Source: Yersinia vastinensis (GTDB lineage Bacteria; Pseudomonadota; Gammaproteobacteria; Enterobacterales; Enterobacteriaceae). Taken from it: 64,000 nucleotides of DNA. The translations under genes and the position numbers were made by a program. Location: assembly GCF_902726565.1 (NCBI RefSeq), contig NZ_CACVAF010000002.1, forward strand, positions 427,851 through 491,850, written 5' to 3'. Under the pieces are notes generated by a model. The model ran no database searches and was not told where the DNA came from. It saw nothing but the letters and a program-made list of their open reading frames with translations. Position 1 is the first letter of the stretch; every line of letters starts with the position of its first letter. Of this stretch, positions 1-10,058 are shown piece after piece.

Positions 1-776
1 TGTGTGATGAAGAATCAGGTTGGTTCCCTGATTTGGATGATATCCGCAGTAAAATCACGCCACGAACTCGTGGGATAGTGATTATCAACCCAAACAACCC
101 AACTGGCGCGGTTTACAGCAAAGAACTGCTGTTGGAGATTGTCGAAATCGCTCGTCAGAATGACCTGATTATTTTCGCCGATGAGATCTACGATAAGATT
201 TTATATGACGAAGCCCAGCATCATTCTATTGCCGCTCTGGCGCCAGATTTACTGACCGTGACATTCAATGGTTTGTCCAAGACTTATCGTGTTGCGGGAT
301 TCCGTCAAGGCTGGATGGTATTGAATGGGCCGAAGAAGCACGCCAAAGGTTATATCGAAGGCTTAGAAATGTTGGCCTCGATGCGGTTGTGCGCCAACGT
401 ACCAATGCAACACGCGATTCAAACTGCATTGGGTGGCTATCAGAGCATCAGCGAGTTTATTCAGCCGGGTGGGCGTTTGTATGAACAACGCGACCGCGCT
501 TGGGAGCTGATCAATGAAATCCCGGGGGTTTCCTGCGTGAAACCTCAGGGCGCGCTCTATATGTTCCCGCGTATTGATGCCAAGAAATTTAATCTGCATG
601 ATGACCAGAAGATGGTGCTGGACTTGCTGTTGCAAGAGAAAGTATTGCTGGTACAAGGCAGTGCATTTAATTGGCCGTACCCGGACCATGTGCGGATTGT
701 AACGCTTCCCCGTGTGGATGAGTTGGAGATGGCCGTGAGGAAGTTGGGGCGGTTCTTGGAGACATACCACCAGTAA
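1..776 (+). CDS. alaA: Alanine transaminase AlaA, 5' truncated by the window edge
   Basis: The reading frame is open from base 3, so the start lies upstream; about 257 C-terminal residues are visible of roughly 405 expected. The enzyme is a PLP-dependent class I/II aminotransferase that transfers an amino group from glutamate to pyruvate, giving alanine and 2-oxoglutarate. Visible landmarks are the NPNNPTGAVYS segment, the FADEIYDK segment that holds the aspartate binding the PLP pyridine, and NGLSKTYRVAGFRQGW with the Schiff-base lysine in SKTYR. The C-terminal end matches the E. coli protein closely in length and sequence. It is followed by yfbR, as in E. coli. The family identification is firm; preference for alanine is known for the orthologue and inferred here. 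Confidence 0.95.
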   Translation, partial: CDEESGWFPDLDDIRSKITPRTRGIVIINPNNPTGAVYSKELLLEIVEIARQNDLIIFADEIYDKILYDEAQHHSIAALAPDLLTVTFNGLSKTYRVAGFRQGWMVLNGPKKHAKGYIEGLEMLASMRLCANVPMQHAIQTALGGYQSISEFIQPGGRLYEQRDRAWELINEIPGVSCVKPQGALYMFPRIDAKKFNLHDDQKMVLDLLLQEKVLLVQGSAFNWPYPDHVRIVTLPRVDELEMAVRKLGRFLETYHQ

Positions 777-1316
777 GTTTTATGGGGTTGGTCGAGATAA
801 ATGAAATTCAGTTTGGTTGATATTCATTTAGCCTACCAAGTCCGGTTGGTAATCGTTCAGGTGATCGGTTCGGTTGACATGAGATCAACGGCAACTTAAT
901 CCCCGTCACCTCAGCCGCCAAAGGGGTCACAAGCGTGTGACCCCTTCTGTCATCCCCGCGCTTGCGCACGTATCGTTAGCCCACTTCGTGGGTAGCCCTC
1001 GGCTCATCGTTTCGCTGACGGACCGGTCGATTCACTCCTGTTCAAATGTGCTTTTAAACACTCAGGTCAAAGCCATGTTTCTTGGTTTTGAATTTCTTTT
1101 TTGATGTTGAGCGCAATCAGGAATATTACCGACAAGGATGGCAGGCTTCGAAGAACAAGTAACCACTGAATGAATATCAACCGAAACCTAATCCATTCTC
1201 ACACAACTGAACTTATTCACCAGAACCAATATCAACGAAAACCAGATCCCATACTCAATAACGACTCTGATAAACTACCTGTAGACCTGCATTTGCAAAG
1301 ATAAAGAGAGAACACT
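777..1316. other. Intergenic region alaA-yfbR
   Basis: No gene is supported in these 540 bases. They contain a perfect 9-bp hairpin at 923-944 (separate entry), a smaller hairpin around 981-993 (CCCAC, loop TTC, GTGGG), and an imperfect direct repeat of about 21 bases starting ATATCAAC at 1174 and 1229. The yfbR promoter presumably lies in the last 150 bases. AAAGAGAG just before 1317 is its likely ribosome binding site. Confidence 0.5.
923..944 (+). terminator. Probable alaA transcription terminator
   Basis: GGGGTCACA, loop AGCG, then TGTGACCCC forms a perfect 9-bp stem followed by TTCTGTC. The stem is strong but the T tract is poor. It lies about 150 bases after the alaA stop, so termination is plausible but not certain. 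Confidence 0.5.
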
Positions 1317-1910
1317 ATGAGTCACTTCTTCGCTCACCTATCCCGCCTGAAACTGATCAACCGTTGGCCACTGATGCGCAATGTCCGCACAGAGAATGTT
1401 TCTGAACACAGTTTGCAGGTGGCTTTTGTCGCTCATGCACTGGCTATCATTAAGAATCGTAAATTTAATGGCAATCTTAACGCCGACCGAATTGCCTTGC
1501 TGGCGATGTATCACGATGCCAGTGAAGTGATAACTGGCGATTTGCCCACCCCTATCAAGTATTACAATCCTCAGATTGCCCATGAATACAAAAAGATAGA
1601 GAAAGTTGCACAGCAAAAACTGATCGAAATGTTACCAAAAGAGTTACAACACGATTTTCGCTGTCTGCTGGATGAGCATTATTACAGTGAAGAGGAAAAA
1701 GCACTGGTTAAACAGGCTGATGCCCTTTGCGCTTATCTTAAATGTCTGGAGGAGTTATCCGCGGGCAATAATGAATTTATTCAAGCTAAAGCGCGATTGG
1801 AGAAAACGCTCGCGATGCGCCAAAGCCCAGAAATGGATTACTTCATGGAAGTATTTGTCCCCAGCTTTAGCCTATCGCTGGATGAAATTAGCCTCGACTC
1901 GCTGGATTGA
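1317..1910 (+). CDS. yfbR: 5'-deoxynucleotidase YfbR, HD-domain
   Basis: This 197-residue HD-domain phosphohydrolase removes the phosphate from deoxyribonucleoside 5'-monophosphates, a cytosolic step of dNTP salvage and pool control. The metal ligands known in the E. coli enzyme (199 residues) are all present: His31 in SEHSLQ, His66-Asp67 in MYHDASE, and Asp135 in KQADALCAY. The protein aligns end to end with E. coli YfbR except that it starts two residues later. The chosen ATG has AAAGAGAG upstream. It is a single gene between alaA and the convergent yfbS. A long hairpin lies just after its stop. Assignment is secure. Confidence 0.95.
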   Translation: MSHFFAHLSRLKLINRWPLMRNVRTENVSEHSLQVAFVAHALAIIKNRKFNGNLNADRIALLAMYHDASEVITGDLPTPIKYYNPQIAHEYKKIEKVAQQKLIEMLPKELQHDFRCLLDEHYYSEEEKALVKQADALCAYLKCLEELSAGNNEFIQAKARLEKTLAMRQSPEMDYFMEVFVPSFSLSLDEISLDSLD

Positions 1911-1928
1911 AACCTACTTTGCTCCAGT

Positions 1929-1975
1929 GTTATTGGCGCGACAAGTCGGCGGTTAGCCCTTGTTGCGCCAATAAC
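1929..1975. terminator. Long hairpin between convergent yfbR and yfbS
   Basis: GTTATTGGCGCGACAAG at 1929-1945 pairs with CTTGTTGCGCCAATAAC at 1959-1975: 16 Watson-Crick pairs and one G-T, with a 13-base loop. It sits 18 bases after the yfbR stop and 5 bases beyond the yfbS stop, so it could end transcription from both sides. The T tract on either side is weak. Confidence 0.55.
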
Positions 1976-1980
1976 AAAAG

Positions 1981-3885
1981 CTAAAATGGGAATAACAGCG
2001 GTACCACCATCACACTTACAATCATCACCAGAAAAGTAAACGGCACCCCCATTCGGATAAAATCACCAAATTTATAACCACCGGGGCCTAATACCAGCGT
2101 ATTGACTGGGGATGAAACCGGCGTCATAAAGGCGGCAGATGCCGCGATGCCAATAATCATTGCGAAGGGATACGGAGAAACGGACATTTCGCGGGCAGCA
2201 GCAATTGCAATGGGTGCCATCAATACCGCGGTGGCCGTATTGGAAATAAATAACCCAATGGTGGCGCACAATACAAATAAGCACAGCAACATTACCCGCG
2301 GCCCCATTCCACCAGCAACATCCATTAAACCACGGACGATTAAATCCACCCCTCCGGTTTTCTGTAGCGCTTGTGCAAAGGGCATCATCCCGATAATCAA
2401 AATCAAACTCGGCCAATGGATTGAGCGGTAAGCACTGTCCATATCAATGCAACGGAACTGCCCCATCAGCAAACACGCCACCAGCGCTGCAATCACATTC
2501 GGGACTTCGTCGGTCAACATCATCGCCACCATCAATGCCAGACAAAATAAAGCATGCGGGGCTTGTGAGATTGCCGGAGCCACTTCGTCAACTTCAGCAG
2601 GCAAATTCAGTACGATGAAATCACGCGTTTTTTGCTGTAACTGGCGAATCAATTTCCAGTCGCCAATCACCAGCAAGATATCGCCAAACTGCAATTTGTC
2701 GTCAACCAGTTTGCCTTCCAATACCTTACCGTTGCGACGAATGCCCACCACATTTAAGCCATAGCGCGTTCGAAAAGTCATTTCGCGTAAACTCTTTCCT
2801 AGCAAGGTAGAGTCAGGGATCAACGATACTTCAGCCATCCCAACGTTACGTGACTGCTCAGAGAAATACTCACCCCGCAGTACCATCGGCTCTAACATTT
2901 GATCAGTGCAGAATTCACGTAAATCCATGCCACTGTCTGACATATCTATCAGCAATACATCGTTTTCGCGCAGTTCCGATGAACCCGTCGCGCTCACCAT
3001 AACCCGACGAAAACGCTTCCAGCGCTCAATCCCGACCACGTTCGCGCCATAGCGAGAGCGCAAATGAAGTTCATCCAGAGAACGGCCAATTAAGGGGGAA
3101 TCATGGCGGATTGCCAGACGGCGCGCGCGCCCCGTCAGTTTATAGTCGCGAATCAGATCACGGAAAGTACGGCGCTTCCATTGCTGCTCTTTTTCTGAAC
3201 TCGCCGGTGTACCGCCCAGCCAACGCCGGGCGACTAACATATAACCAACGCCCATCAGCAAGATGATAAGGCCAATCGGTGTGACGCCAAAGAAGCCAAA
3301 CCCCTTGATGCCTTCTCGCAATAATTCACTGTTAACAACCATGTTGGGCGGGGTCGCAACCAACGTCATCATGCCGCTAATAAGCCCGGCAAAACTCAAC
3401 GGCATCATCAACCGCCCCGGAGAAATCTTCATCCGGCTAGCCACACTCAGGACTACCGGGATAAAAATTGCGACGACCCCAGTCGAACTCATAAAGGCCC
3501 CAAGCCCTGCCACTGTCACCATCAAAAGCGCCAGCATTTTGGTTTCACTGTGACCGGCCACTTTCACCAACCAATCACCGACCTGATAGGCCACGCCGGT
3601 TCTCACTAACCCCTCACCAATCACAAACAAGGCTGCAATCAATATCACGTTAGGATCGCTAAACCCGCTAGTGGCTTCCCCTAATGACAACGTGCCACTC
3701 ATGACGAAGGCAATAATGACCAATAACGCCACAACATCCATTCGTAATTTATTGGTAGTAAACAGCACAATAGCTATCAGAAGTAGCGTCAACACCCACA
3801 ATAGTTCGCTGTTCAAAATGGCCTCGTTGGCAGAAAGTGAAGAGGGAGTATCCGACTCTCGTAGTAAAGCATTAAATGAAGTCAA
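1981..3885 (-). CDS. yfbS: SLC13-family permease YfbS with two TrkA-C domains
   Basis: This inner-membrane transporter belongs to the divalent anion:Na+ symporter (SLC13/CitMHS) group. Transmembrane helices occupy roughly residues 30-220 and 440-634. Between them are two TrkA-C (RCK_C) modules, each ending in a DVLLID- or DILLVIG-type strand, as in E. coli YfbS (610 residues). The substrate of the orthologue is not established. The longest frame begins with TTG at 3885 (634 residues). A second TTG at 3816, after CGAGG and followed by NSELLWVL, aligns exactly with the E. coli N-terminus and gives 611 residues; I consider it the more likely start. The gene is convergent with yfbR and downstream of hxpA. 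Confidence 0.9.
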   Translation of the reverse strand: MTSFNALLRESDTPSSLSANEAILNSELLWVLTLLLIAIVLFTTNKLRMDVVALLVIIAFVMSGTLSLGEATSGFSDPNVILIAALFVIGEGLVRTGVAYQVGDWLVKVAGHSETKMLALLMVTVAGLGAFMSSTGVVAIFIPVVLSVASRMKISPGRLMMPLSFAGLISGMMTLVATPPNMVVNSELLREGIKGFGFFGVTPIGLIILLMGVGYMLVARRWLGGTPASSEKEQQWKRRTFRDLIRDYKLTGRARRLAIRHDSPLIGRSLDELHLRSRYGANVVGIERWKRFRRVMVSATGSSELRENDVLLIDMSDSGMDLREFCTDQMLEPMVLRGEYFSEQSRNVGMAEVSLIPDSTLLGKSLREMTFRTRYGLNVVGIRRNGKVLEGKLVDDKLQFGDILLVIGDWKLIRQLQQKTRDFIVLNLPAEVDEVAPAISQAPHALFCLALMVAMMLTDEVPNVIAALVACLLMGQFRCIDMDSAYRSIHWPSLILIIGMMPFAQALQKTGGVDLIVRGLMDVAGGMGPRVMLLCLFVLCATIGLFISNTATAVLMAPIAIAAAREMSVSPYPFAMIIGIAASAAFMTPVSSPVNTLVLGPGGYKFGDFIRMGVPFTFLVMIVSVMVVPLLFPF

Positions 3886-3995
3886 TACCGCTGTTTGAGA
3901 TCAATAATGGCTGTAAATTTATGCGGTTACCATCCCGCAATCGCATAAATTATATTTTTTCTGAAAAATTTATCTCTGCGCTATATTTATCACAG

Positions 3996-4020
3996 CAAAA
4001 GAGCGCCATAAGGCGCTCTC
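3996..4020 (-). terminator. Rho-independent terminator of the yfbU-hxpA unit
   Basis: On the minus strand AGAGCGCC, loop TTAT, GGCGCTCT is followed by TTTT. The 8-bp GC-rich stem plus T run lies 22 bases beyond the hxpA stop. Confidence 0.8.
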
Positions 4021-4041
4021 AATCAAAGCGAGAAAAAGTGG

Positions 4042-4698
4042 TTAATTAATAACACGAACAACTGCGCCATTTGCTGTGGCGTCAACGGCAATTTGCTCAA
4101 GTGAACTGAGAACCAAATCGACTTGGTCAAGTTTTGGCGTGTCAGCAGGCGCATTCACGGCAATCACTTGGCAGCCTGCCGCCAGCCCAGACAAAATCCC
4201 AGCGGGCGCGTCTTCCACCACAATACAGTCGGCGGGAGCCAACCCTAAACGTTCGGCTCCCAACAGATAGGCATCAGGCATAGGTTTGCCATGCTTAACC
4301 TGTTCAGCAGTCACAAACACTTTAGGTTCCGGTAGATGGCCCGCAGCACGACGAGCTGAAGCCACGGGGACTGAACCTGAGGTTACAATAGCCCACGGGA
4401 TAGACAAACGGTTAAGTCGTTCCAGCAGTGACACAGCCCCCGGCAACGCAGTCACTCCGTCAGTGTCATTGGCTTCAATGTGCTCTAATGCCAAAAACTC
4501 TGCCTGAAGTTCAGCATCATTTGCACCTGGCATAAAATGGCGAAGAGAGGTAATTGCTTGTTTGCCATGGATAAATTCAAGAACTTCTGATGGATCTACG
4601 CCGCGGCCTTGCGCCCAGCCAATCCAGGCTCGTTCAACAGCAGGTAATGAATCAACCAGAGTCCCGTCCAAATCAAAAAGAAAACCTTTACACTCCAC
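4042..4698 (-). CDS. hxpA: HAD sugar phosphatase HxpA (YfbT)
   Basis: This haloacid-dehalogenase phosphatase acts in the cytosol; the E. coli orthologue hydrolyses hexose phosphates and related sugar or sugar-alcohol phosphates. HAD motif I is FDLDGTLVDS with both catalytic aspartates, motif II is the VTSG segment, the motif III lysine is in KHGKPMPD, and motif IV is VVEDAPAG. The cap domain lies between motifs I and II, as in the beta-phosphoglucomutase-like subgroup. I chose GTG at 4698 (218 residues): it follows GAGG by 8 bases and begins VECKGFLFDLDG, matching the 216-residue E. coli protein. A longer frame reaches 4773 but would overlap yfbU. It is probably cotranscribed with yfbU. Confidence 0.9.
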   Translation of the reverse strand: MECKGFLFDLDGTLVDSLPAVERAWIGWAQGRGVDPSEVLEFIHGKQAITSLRHFMPGANDAELQAEFLALEHIEANDTDGVTALPGAVSLLERLNRLSIPWAIVTSGSVPVASARRAAGHLPEPKVFVTAEQVKHGKPMPDAYLLGAERLGLAPADCIVVEDAPAGILSGLAAGCQVIAVNAPADTPKLDQVDLVLSSLEQIAVDATANGAVVRVIN

Positions 4699-4769
4699 AA
4701 GCACATCCTCATCAATAAACCAATTTATACCCCGGAGGATATATTCAATCACCCAACCATCACGCCCAA

Positions 4770-5264
4770 TCAAGCATTGATAATTTGCGAAATCTCAACA
4801 GCACTCAAATGATACTGGCGTGGGCATGACTGCCAGATAGCCAGCATACGTTGGTATTTATCCCACATAGGAGTTTGGGAATTAAAGCCATGTGTTCCTG
4901 AATCAAAGTGGGTATAGCGCCCTTCCGTATTGACCATAAAACGCACATAACTTAGATAGCGGGATTCCGTCGCGGCATCAAAACCCAGGAACGCAATGCG
5001 GCGCTCATCCAAGTCTTGTTTGTCTTTTAGGTTGCCACAGGAGACTTGCAAAGCGTGATGCATCTCCATGATATTAATGATGGTACGGCAAGTCTCTTCG
5101 CTCATCTCACCAAAGTCGCGGTCCAGTTCACGCATCTGCAAACCAAAACCACGCTCGACGATAGTTTGTAGTCGGCGATAGCGTTCAGCGTTTTCCGGAT
5201 CCAGCATGGTCATCATTTTGTACTGATTCGACAGAATCAGTCGTTGGGCGTTGGTCATATCCAT
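4770..5264 (-). CDS. yfbU: YfbU family protein
   Basis: This 164-residue cytosolic protein matches E. coli YfbU (164 residues) throughout, including [16 protein letters not shown] at the start and [18 protein letters not shown] at the end. No enzymatic motif is visible. It is rich in helix-forming sequence, and its molecular function is not established to my knowledge. The ATG at 5264 is preferred over the GTG one codon upstream because it gives the family N-terminus; TAGGAG stands 9 bases upstream. It precedes hxpA by 71 bases on the same strand, and the terminator after hxpA suggests one transcript. Confidence 0.92.
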   Translation of the reverse strand: MDMTNAQRLILSNQYKMMTMLDPENAERYRRLQTIVERGFGLQMRELDRDFGEMSEETCRTIINIMEMHHALQVSCGNLKDKQDLDERRIAFLGFDAATESRYLSYVRFMVNTEGRYTHFDSGTHGFNSQTPMWDKYQRMLAIWQSCPRQYHLSAVEISQIINA

Positions 5265-5456
5265 CACTACACTCCTAAGACATCAATAATGAGGAAATCA
5301 TCGCATACAGAGTGGGGCCATACTTTGATTTGACAGGGGATTTTGCGCTGCTGTTAACAGATCCACAAAAAGCCCCGGCAGCAAACAAAGCCCCGGTATC
5401 TCTTCCTCTATCATGCCACGATGAGCATCAAAAAACGCATCAGCCCTCAATGTGTT

Positions 5457-5912
5457 TTACAAGTCATCGAGAAACGTTTTATCCAACTGTTTAAAGGCGC
5501 GTTTCAATACATCGGCAAGCGACTGGTAAGTTGGTGTCTGTTCAATCGGTGCCACCGCTTGCCCGGCTTCTGCCAGTTTGTTCCGTACATCATGGAACCA
5601 CTGCAATAACGTCGGCGGCAACGGCGTAATTGCACGTTTACCTAACCACCACAATCCTTGCATCGGTAAACTGCAGGCAAAAAGTGCGGTGGCAATGGCT
5701 GGCCCTAATTGGCCCCCTAGGGCTATTTGCCAAGTCAGCGTAAAGATGGCCAACGGCGGCATAAAACGAATGCCAAAACGCGTCGCCGTCGACACACGAT
5801 TCTCTGGAAACACCGGTGCTAGGCGTTTATCCGCCGGCCAAGTTTTCATATAGCGCTGGCCCAGCTTCAGTATCTGAAACCAACTTACGGTATCAGAGGG
5901 TTTTGTTGTCAT
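5457..5912 (-). CDS. yfbV: UPF0208 inner-membrane protein YfbV
   Basis: This 151-residue protein is the same length as E. coli YfbV and ends in the same segment, [19 protein letters not shown]. Two membrane segments are visible, around residues 50-67 ([16 protein letters not shown]) and 70-90 ([19 protein letters not shown]). YfbV has been linked to insulation of chromosome macrodomains in E. coli, but its biochemical role is unclear. The ATG at 5912 follows GAGGTG by 5-6 bases. It is divergent from ackA across a 419-base AT-rich gap, the arrangement conserved in enterobacteria. Confidence 0.92.
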   Translation of the reverse strand: MTTKPSDTVSWFQILKLGQRYMKTWPADKRLAPVFPENRVSTATRFGIRFMPPLAIFTLTWQIALGGQLGPAIATALFACSLPMQGLWWLGKRAITPLPPTLLQWFHDVRNKLAEAGQAVAPIEQTPTYQSLADVLKRAFKQLDKTFLDDL

Positions 5913-6331
5913 GGCTCACCTCAACTTCACAAGCAAAAATTAAAAATTTTTTTGTAATCCACAAACTAAAAATTAGTCTGTTAAATATATTTTGTTTTTA
6001 GGCGGCGCTATCGGTATCCTAGTCCGGCCTTTTGGCCGCATAGAAGATGACACTAAATATGTCAACTTTTCGCAGCATTTAAATCAATTTTGTTAAATCG
6101 CACAGGTTTTTACCACCAGGCATTAACGTTTTATCAGCGATTTTTTCATCATCATGCCTTTTTTGCTATCGCATGATGTTAATCATTAATGTCGACGCCA
6201 ATATGCGCTACGCTTTTGGACAGATTGACGTTTTATTAACCACGTGTTTTTCGCTGTTTTTGTCCTTCCGCTACTATTGGTATCGAGTAGACAAAAACAA
6301 ATACCAAACACGACTATAAATAGGTACTTCC
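5913..6331. other. AT-rich divergent region yfbV-ackA
   Basis: These 419 bases hold no supported gene. They must contain the divergent promoters of yfbV and ackA-pta. A TTGACG hexamer at 6225-6230 is a possible -35 box, but no convincing -10 lies 16-18 bases downstream. Several A/T tracts occur around 5938-5950 and 5991-6001. I see no terminator-like hairpin. Confidence 0.45.
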
Positions 6332-7534
6332 ATGTCGAGTAAGCTAGTACTGGTTCTTAACTGCGGTAGCTCTTCCCTGAAATTCGCAATCATCGACGCA
6401 ACCAACGGTGAAGAACACCTCTCTGGTTTAGCCGAATGCTTCCACCTACCAGAGGCTCGCCTCAAATGGAAAATGGATGGTGGTAAACACGAAGCCGCAT
6501 TGGGTGCTGGTGCAGCACACAGCGAAGCACTGAATTTCATTGTTAATACTATTCTGGCACAAAAACCAGAGCTTTCCGCTCAACTGACCGCTATCGGTCA
6601 CCGCATCGTTCATGGCGGCGAGAAATTCACTGCATCAGCAATTGTTACCGAAGAAGTTATTCAGGGTATCAAAGATTCCATCCCGTTTGCACCACTGCAT
6701 AACCCAGCACACCTGATCGGTATCGCTGAAGCATTGAAATCCTTCCCGAATCTGGCTGATAAAAATGTTGCAGTGTTCGATACTGCCTTCCACCAGACCA
6801 TGCCGGAAGAGTCTTATCTCTACGCCCTGCCGTACAACTTATATAAAGAACATGGTATTCGCCGCTATGGCGCACACGGTACTAGCCACTTCTATGTGAG
6901 CCAAGAAGCCGCCAAAGTCCTGAACAAACCATTGGAAGAACTGAACGTCATCACTTGCCATTTGGGCAATGGTGGTTCTGTCACTGCGGTTCGTAACGGT
7001 AAATGTGTCGATACTTCTATGGGGCTGACGCCACTGGAAGGTCTGGTTATGGGTACCCGTAGTGGTGATATTGACCCGGCAATCATTTTCCACCTGCATG
7101 ATTCTATGGGGATGAGCGTTGATCAAATCAACAAGCTATTGACCAAAGAATCTGGCCTGCTGGGCCTGACCGAAGTCACCAGTGACTGCCGTTATGTTGA
7201 AGACAACTATGAAACCAAAGCAGATGCACGCCGTGCAATGGATGTGTTCTGCCACCGTCTGGCTAAATATATCGGTGCTTATACTGCACTGATGGATGGC
7301 CGTCTGGATGCGGTTGTCTTCACGGGTGGTATTGGTGAAAACGCCGCAATGGTGCGTGAACTGACCTTGGACAAACTGGCACTGCTGGGCTTTGAGATTG
7401 ATCATGAACGCAATCTGGCAGCACGCTTTGGTAAGTCTGGCACCATCACCAAAGATGGCAGCCGCTTGGCTCTGGTTATCCCGACCAACGAAGAGCTGGT
7501 TATCGCGCAAGACGCCTCTCGTCTGACCGCGTAA
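6332..7534 (+). CDS. ackA: Acetate kinase AckA
   Basis: Acetate kinase interconverts acetyl phosphate + ADP and acetate + ATP, the last step of overflow acetate formation in the cytosol. The 400-residue length equals that of the E. coli enzyme. Family signatures are [10 protein letters not shown] at the N-terminus (Asn10 contacts substrate), GHRIVHGGE with an active-site arginine, [10 protein letters not shown] with the catalytic aspartate, HLGNGGS (phosphate-binding loop) and VFTGGIGEN near the C-terminus. The start at 6332 matches the family N-terminus. It precedes pta, but the 290-base gap is unusually long because two palindromic repeats lie in it. Confidence 0.98.
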   Translation: MSSKLVLVLNCGSSSLKFAIIDATNGEEHLSGLAECFHLPEARLKWKMDGGKHEAALGAGAAHSEALNFIVNTILAQKPELSAQLTAIGHRIVHGGEKFTASAIVTEEVIQGIKDSIPFAPLHNPAHLIGIAEALKSFPNLADKNVAVFDTAFHQTMPEESYLYALPYNLYKEHGIRRYGAHGTSHFYVSQEAAKVLNKPLEELNVITCHLGNGGSVTAVRNGKCVDTSMGLTPLEGLVMGTRSGDIDPAIIFHLHDSMGMSVDQINKLLTKESGLLGLTEVTSDCRYVEDNYETKADARRAMDVFCHRLAKYIGAYTALMDGRLDAVVFTGGIGENAAMVRELTLDKLALLGFEIDHERNLAARFGKSGTITKDGSRLALVIPTNEELVIAQDASRLTA

Positions 7535-7550
7535 TTATTCTTTATACTTA

Positions 7551-7677
7551 TATATCCAAAGAATTTGGTGTTGCAAGCAGGTAGCGAACGTACTCATCCC
7601 GAATCACTTACTCCAGTATGTGATTCGGGTTATTGAACGTAGCCAACCCACATGCAACTTGAAGTATGACTGGTATA
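7551..7677. repeat. ERIC element between ackA and pta
   Basis: About 127 bases with inverted termini: TATATCCA at the left, and TGGTATATA at the right. The centre has the ERIC-like segment CACTTACTCCAGTATGTGATTCGGG, a diverged form of the AAGTAAGTGACTGGGG core, and the right arm contains CATGCAACTTGAAGTATGAC, a hallmark of yersinial ERIC copies. It is transcribed with ackA-pta and could fold into a long RNA hairpin. Confidence 0.8.
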
Positions 7678-7803
7678 TATACCCCATAGATTTCGAGTTG
7701 TAGATAGACGGCAACAGAATGAACTCAAGGCGTTGAGATAATGCAATGACTTGGGTGAATGATGGCAGCCAACAACTCTGCAACTCGAAAGATGGCGGGT
7801 ATA
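7678..7803. repeat. Second palindromic element (non-ERIC family), copy 1
   Basis: 126 bases bounded by TATACCCCATAGATTTCGAG and, inverted, CTCGAAAGATGGCGGGTATA. The interior has no ERIC core; it has its own inner palindrome around ACTCAAGGCGTTGAGATAAT and CAATGACTTGGGT. It abuts the ERIC element at a shared TA-rich junction. A close relative lies at 17034-17155. Confidence 0.75.
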
Positions 7804-7824
7804 AAACCGTAAAGAGGTTTAGCC

Positions 7825-9972
7825 GTGTCCCGTACAATAATGTTGATCCCTACCGGCACCAGCGTTGGTTTAACCAGCGTCAGCTTGGGTGTCATCCGCT
7901 CCATGGAACAAAAAGGTGTACGCTTGAGCGTATTCAAGCCAATCGCCCAGCCACGTGCTGGTAACGATGCACCTGATCAAACCACCACGATCATTCGCGC
8001 GAACTCCAGCATCACTGCTGCTGAACCACTGAATATGAGTCATGTGGAAGCGTTGTTGAGTTCTAATCAGCAAGACGTGTTGATGGAAGAAATTGTTGCC
8101 CGTTATCACGAAAATACCAAAGATGCTGAAGTGGTTCTGGTTGAAGGTTTAGTGCCAACTCGCAAACATCAGTTTGCTAATGCCCTGAACTATGAAATCG
8201 CCAAAACCCTGAACGCTGAAATCGTGTTTGTAATTTCATTGGGTAATGATTCACCGGATCAATTGAAAGAGCGTATCGAACTAGCACGTTCCAGCTTTGG
8301 TGGCAGCAAAAACAAAAACATCACCGGCGTTATCATTAATAAACTGAATGCCCCGGTGGATGAGCAAGGCCGTACTCGCCCTGACCTGTCTGAAATCTTT
8401 GATGATTCAACCAAGGCCAGTGTGGCAAAAATCGATCCAAAACAACTGTTTGCCAATAGCCCGCTGCCTGTTCTAGGCTGTGTGCCTTGGAGCTTCGAGC
8501 TGATTGCCACCCGTGCAATCGATATGTGCAAACATTTGAACGCACGCATTATTAACGAAGGTGATATCAAAACTCGCCGCGTTAAATCTGTGACGTTCTG
8601 CGCCCGTAGCATCCCGCACATGTTGGAACACTTCCGTCCGGGTTCTCTGCTAGTCACTTCCGCAGACCGTCCAGATGTGTTGGTGTCTGCTTGTCTGGCA
8701 GCGATGAATGGCGTTGAAATCGGCGCAATTTTGCTGACCGGCGGCTACGCCATCGATGAGCCAATTAAACGCTTGTGTGAACGTGCCTTCCAAACTGGCC
8801 TGCCAGTCTTTATGGTAGACACGAATACTTGGCAGACCTCTTTGAGCCTGCAAAGTTTCAACCTGGAAGTTCCAGCTGATGACCATGAGCGTGTTGAGAA
8901 GCTGCAAAACTATGTTGCCAGCCATATCAGCAGCGAGTGGATTGACTCTCTGACTGCCACCTCTGAACGTTCACGTCGCCTGTCTCCTCCAGCATTCCGT
9001 TACGAGCTGACGGAATTGGCGCGTAAAGCGGGCAAACGTATCGTACTGCCAGAAGGCGACGAACCACGTACCGTGAAAGCGGCTTCTATCTGTGCCGAAC
9101 GTGGCATTGCCACTTGCGTGCTGTTAGGTAATCCAGAAGAGATCCAACGCGTTGCTGCGGCTCAAGGCGTCGAGCTGGGTAAAGGCGTTGAAATCATCGA
9201 TCCGGTTGCTGTACGTGAGCAATATGTTCCGCGTCTGGTTGAACTGCGCAAGAGCAAAGGCATGACCGAAGTGGTTGCTCGTGAGCAGTTGGAAGACAAC
9301 GTAGTTCTCGGTACGTTGATGTTAGAAAAAGGCGAAGTTGACGGTCTGGTATCAGGTGCTGTTCACACCACCGCAAACACTATCCGCCCACCGTTGCAGT
9401 TGATCAAAACCGCACCGGGCAGTTCGCTGGTTTCTTCTGTGTTCTTCATGTTGCTGCCTGATCAGGTTCTGGTTTACGGCGACTGCGCGATTAACCCAGA
9501 CCCAACAGCTGAACAACTGTCAGAAATCGCTATCCAGTCTGCTGATTCTGCCGCAGCATTCGGTATCGAACCGCGTGTGGCGATGATCTCTTACTCCACC
9601 GGTAATTCTGGTGCAGGTAGCGATGTGGAAAAAGTCCGCGAAGCAACACGTTTGGCACAGGAAAAACGCCCAGATCTGATCATCGATGGTCCATTGCAGT
9701 ATGATGCGGCAATCATGGCAGACGTGGCTCAATCCAAAGCGCCTAACTCACCCGTTGCGGGTAAAGCAACAGTGTTCATCTTCCCTGACTTGAATACCGG
9801 TAACACCACCTATAAAGCGGTACAGCGTTCTGCCGACCTGATCTCTATCGGGCCGATGCTGCAAGGCATGCGTAAGCCAGTTAACGACTTGTCCCGTGGT
9901 GCGTTGGTAGACGATATCGTCTATACCGTGGCATTGACCGCCATTCAATCAGCACAAGCTGACGCGTCTTAA
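7825..9972 (+). CDS. pta: Phosphate acetyltransferase Pta
   Basis: Pta converts acetyl-CoA + phosphate to acetyl phosphate + CoA, feeding AckA and the acetyl-phosphate pool. At 715 residues it matches the long enterobacterial form (E. coli 714). The N-terminal part (about 1-230) is a P-loop-like BioD/CobQ-type domain beginning [17 protein letters not shown]. The middle is a DRTGG-type regulatory domain, and the C-terminal catalytic PTA_PTB domain starts near residue 390 ([12 protein letters not shown]) and includes [10 protein letters not shown]. The ATG/GTG choice is settled by homology to the [13 protein letters not shown] start. A strong terminator follows. Confidence 0.98.
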   Translation: MSRTIMLIPTGTSVGLTSVSLGVIRSMEQKGVRLSVFKPIAQPRAGNDAPDQTTTIIRANSSITAAEPLNMSHVEALLSSNQQDVLMEEIVARYHENTKDAEVVLVEGLVPTRKHQFANALNYEIAKTLNAEIVFVISLGNDSPDQLKERIELARSSFGGSKNKNITGVIINKLNAPVDEQGRTRPDLSEIFDDSTKASVAKIDPKQLFANSPLPVLGCVPWSFELIATRAIDMCKHLNARIINEGDIKTRRVKSVTFCARSIPHMLEHFRPGSLLVTSADRPDVLVSACLAAMNGVEIGAILLTGGYAIDEPIKRLCERAFQTGLPVFMVDTNTWQTSLSLQSFNLEVPADDHERVEKLQNYVASHISSEWIDSLTATSERSRRLSPPAFRYELTELARKAGKRIVLPEGDEPRTVKAASICAERGIATCVLLGNPEEIQRVAAAQGVELGKGVEIIDPVAVREQYVPRLVELRKSKGMTEVVAREQLEDNVVLGTLMLEKGEVDGLVSGAVHTTANTIRPPLQLIKTAPGSSLVSSVFFMLLPDQVLVYGDCAINPDPTAEQLSEIAIQSADSAAAFGIEPRVAMISYSTGNSGAGSDVEKVREATRLAQEKRPDLIIDGPLQYDAAIMADVAQSKAPNSPVAGKATVFIFPDLNTGNTTYKAVQRSADLISIGPMLQGMRKPVNDLSRGALVDDIVYTVALTAIQSAQADAS

Positions 9973-9992
9973 TCTTCGGGTTAAATCATATA

Positions 9993-10022
9993 AAAAACGC
10001 CAGCCTTGTGCTGGCGTTTTTA
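9993..10022 (+). terminator. Terminator of ackA-pta, possibly bidirectional
   Basis: AAACGCCAGC, loop CTTGT, GCTGGCGTTT followed by TTATTT. The A run on the left also makes a T tract on the minus strand, so it may end the convergent LacI-type gene as well. Confidence 0.9.
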
Positions 10023-10058
10023 TTTGGTTATCGACTTATCACCTCATGATTCTGCATG

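Noticed and set aside
363..770. 135-codon minus-strand frame opposite alaA
   Set aside because: It is antisense to a strongly conserved aminotransferase and has no features of its own.
4699..4773. N-terminal extension of HxpA to 4773
   Set aside because: The added residues have no counterpart in the family and would overlap the end of yfbU; GTG at 4698 has a ribosome binding site.
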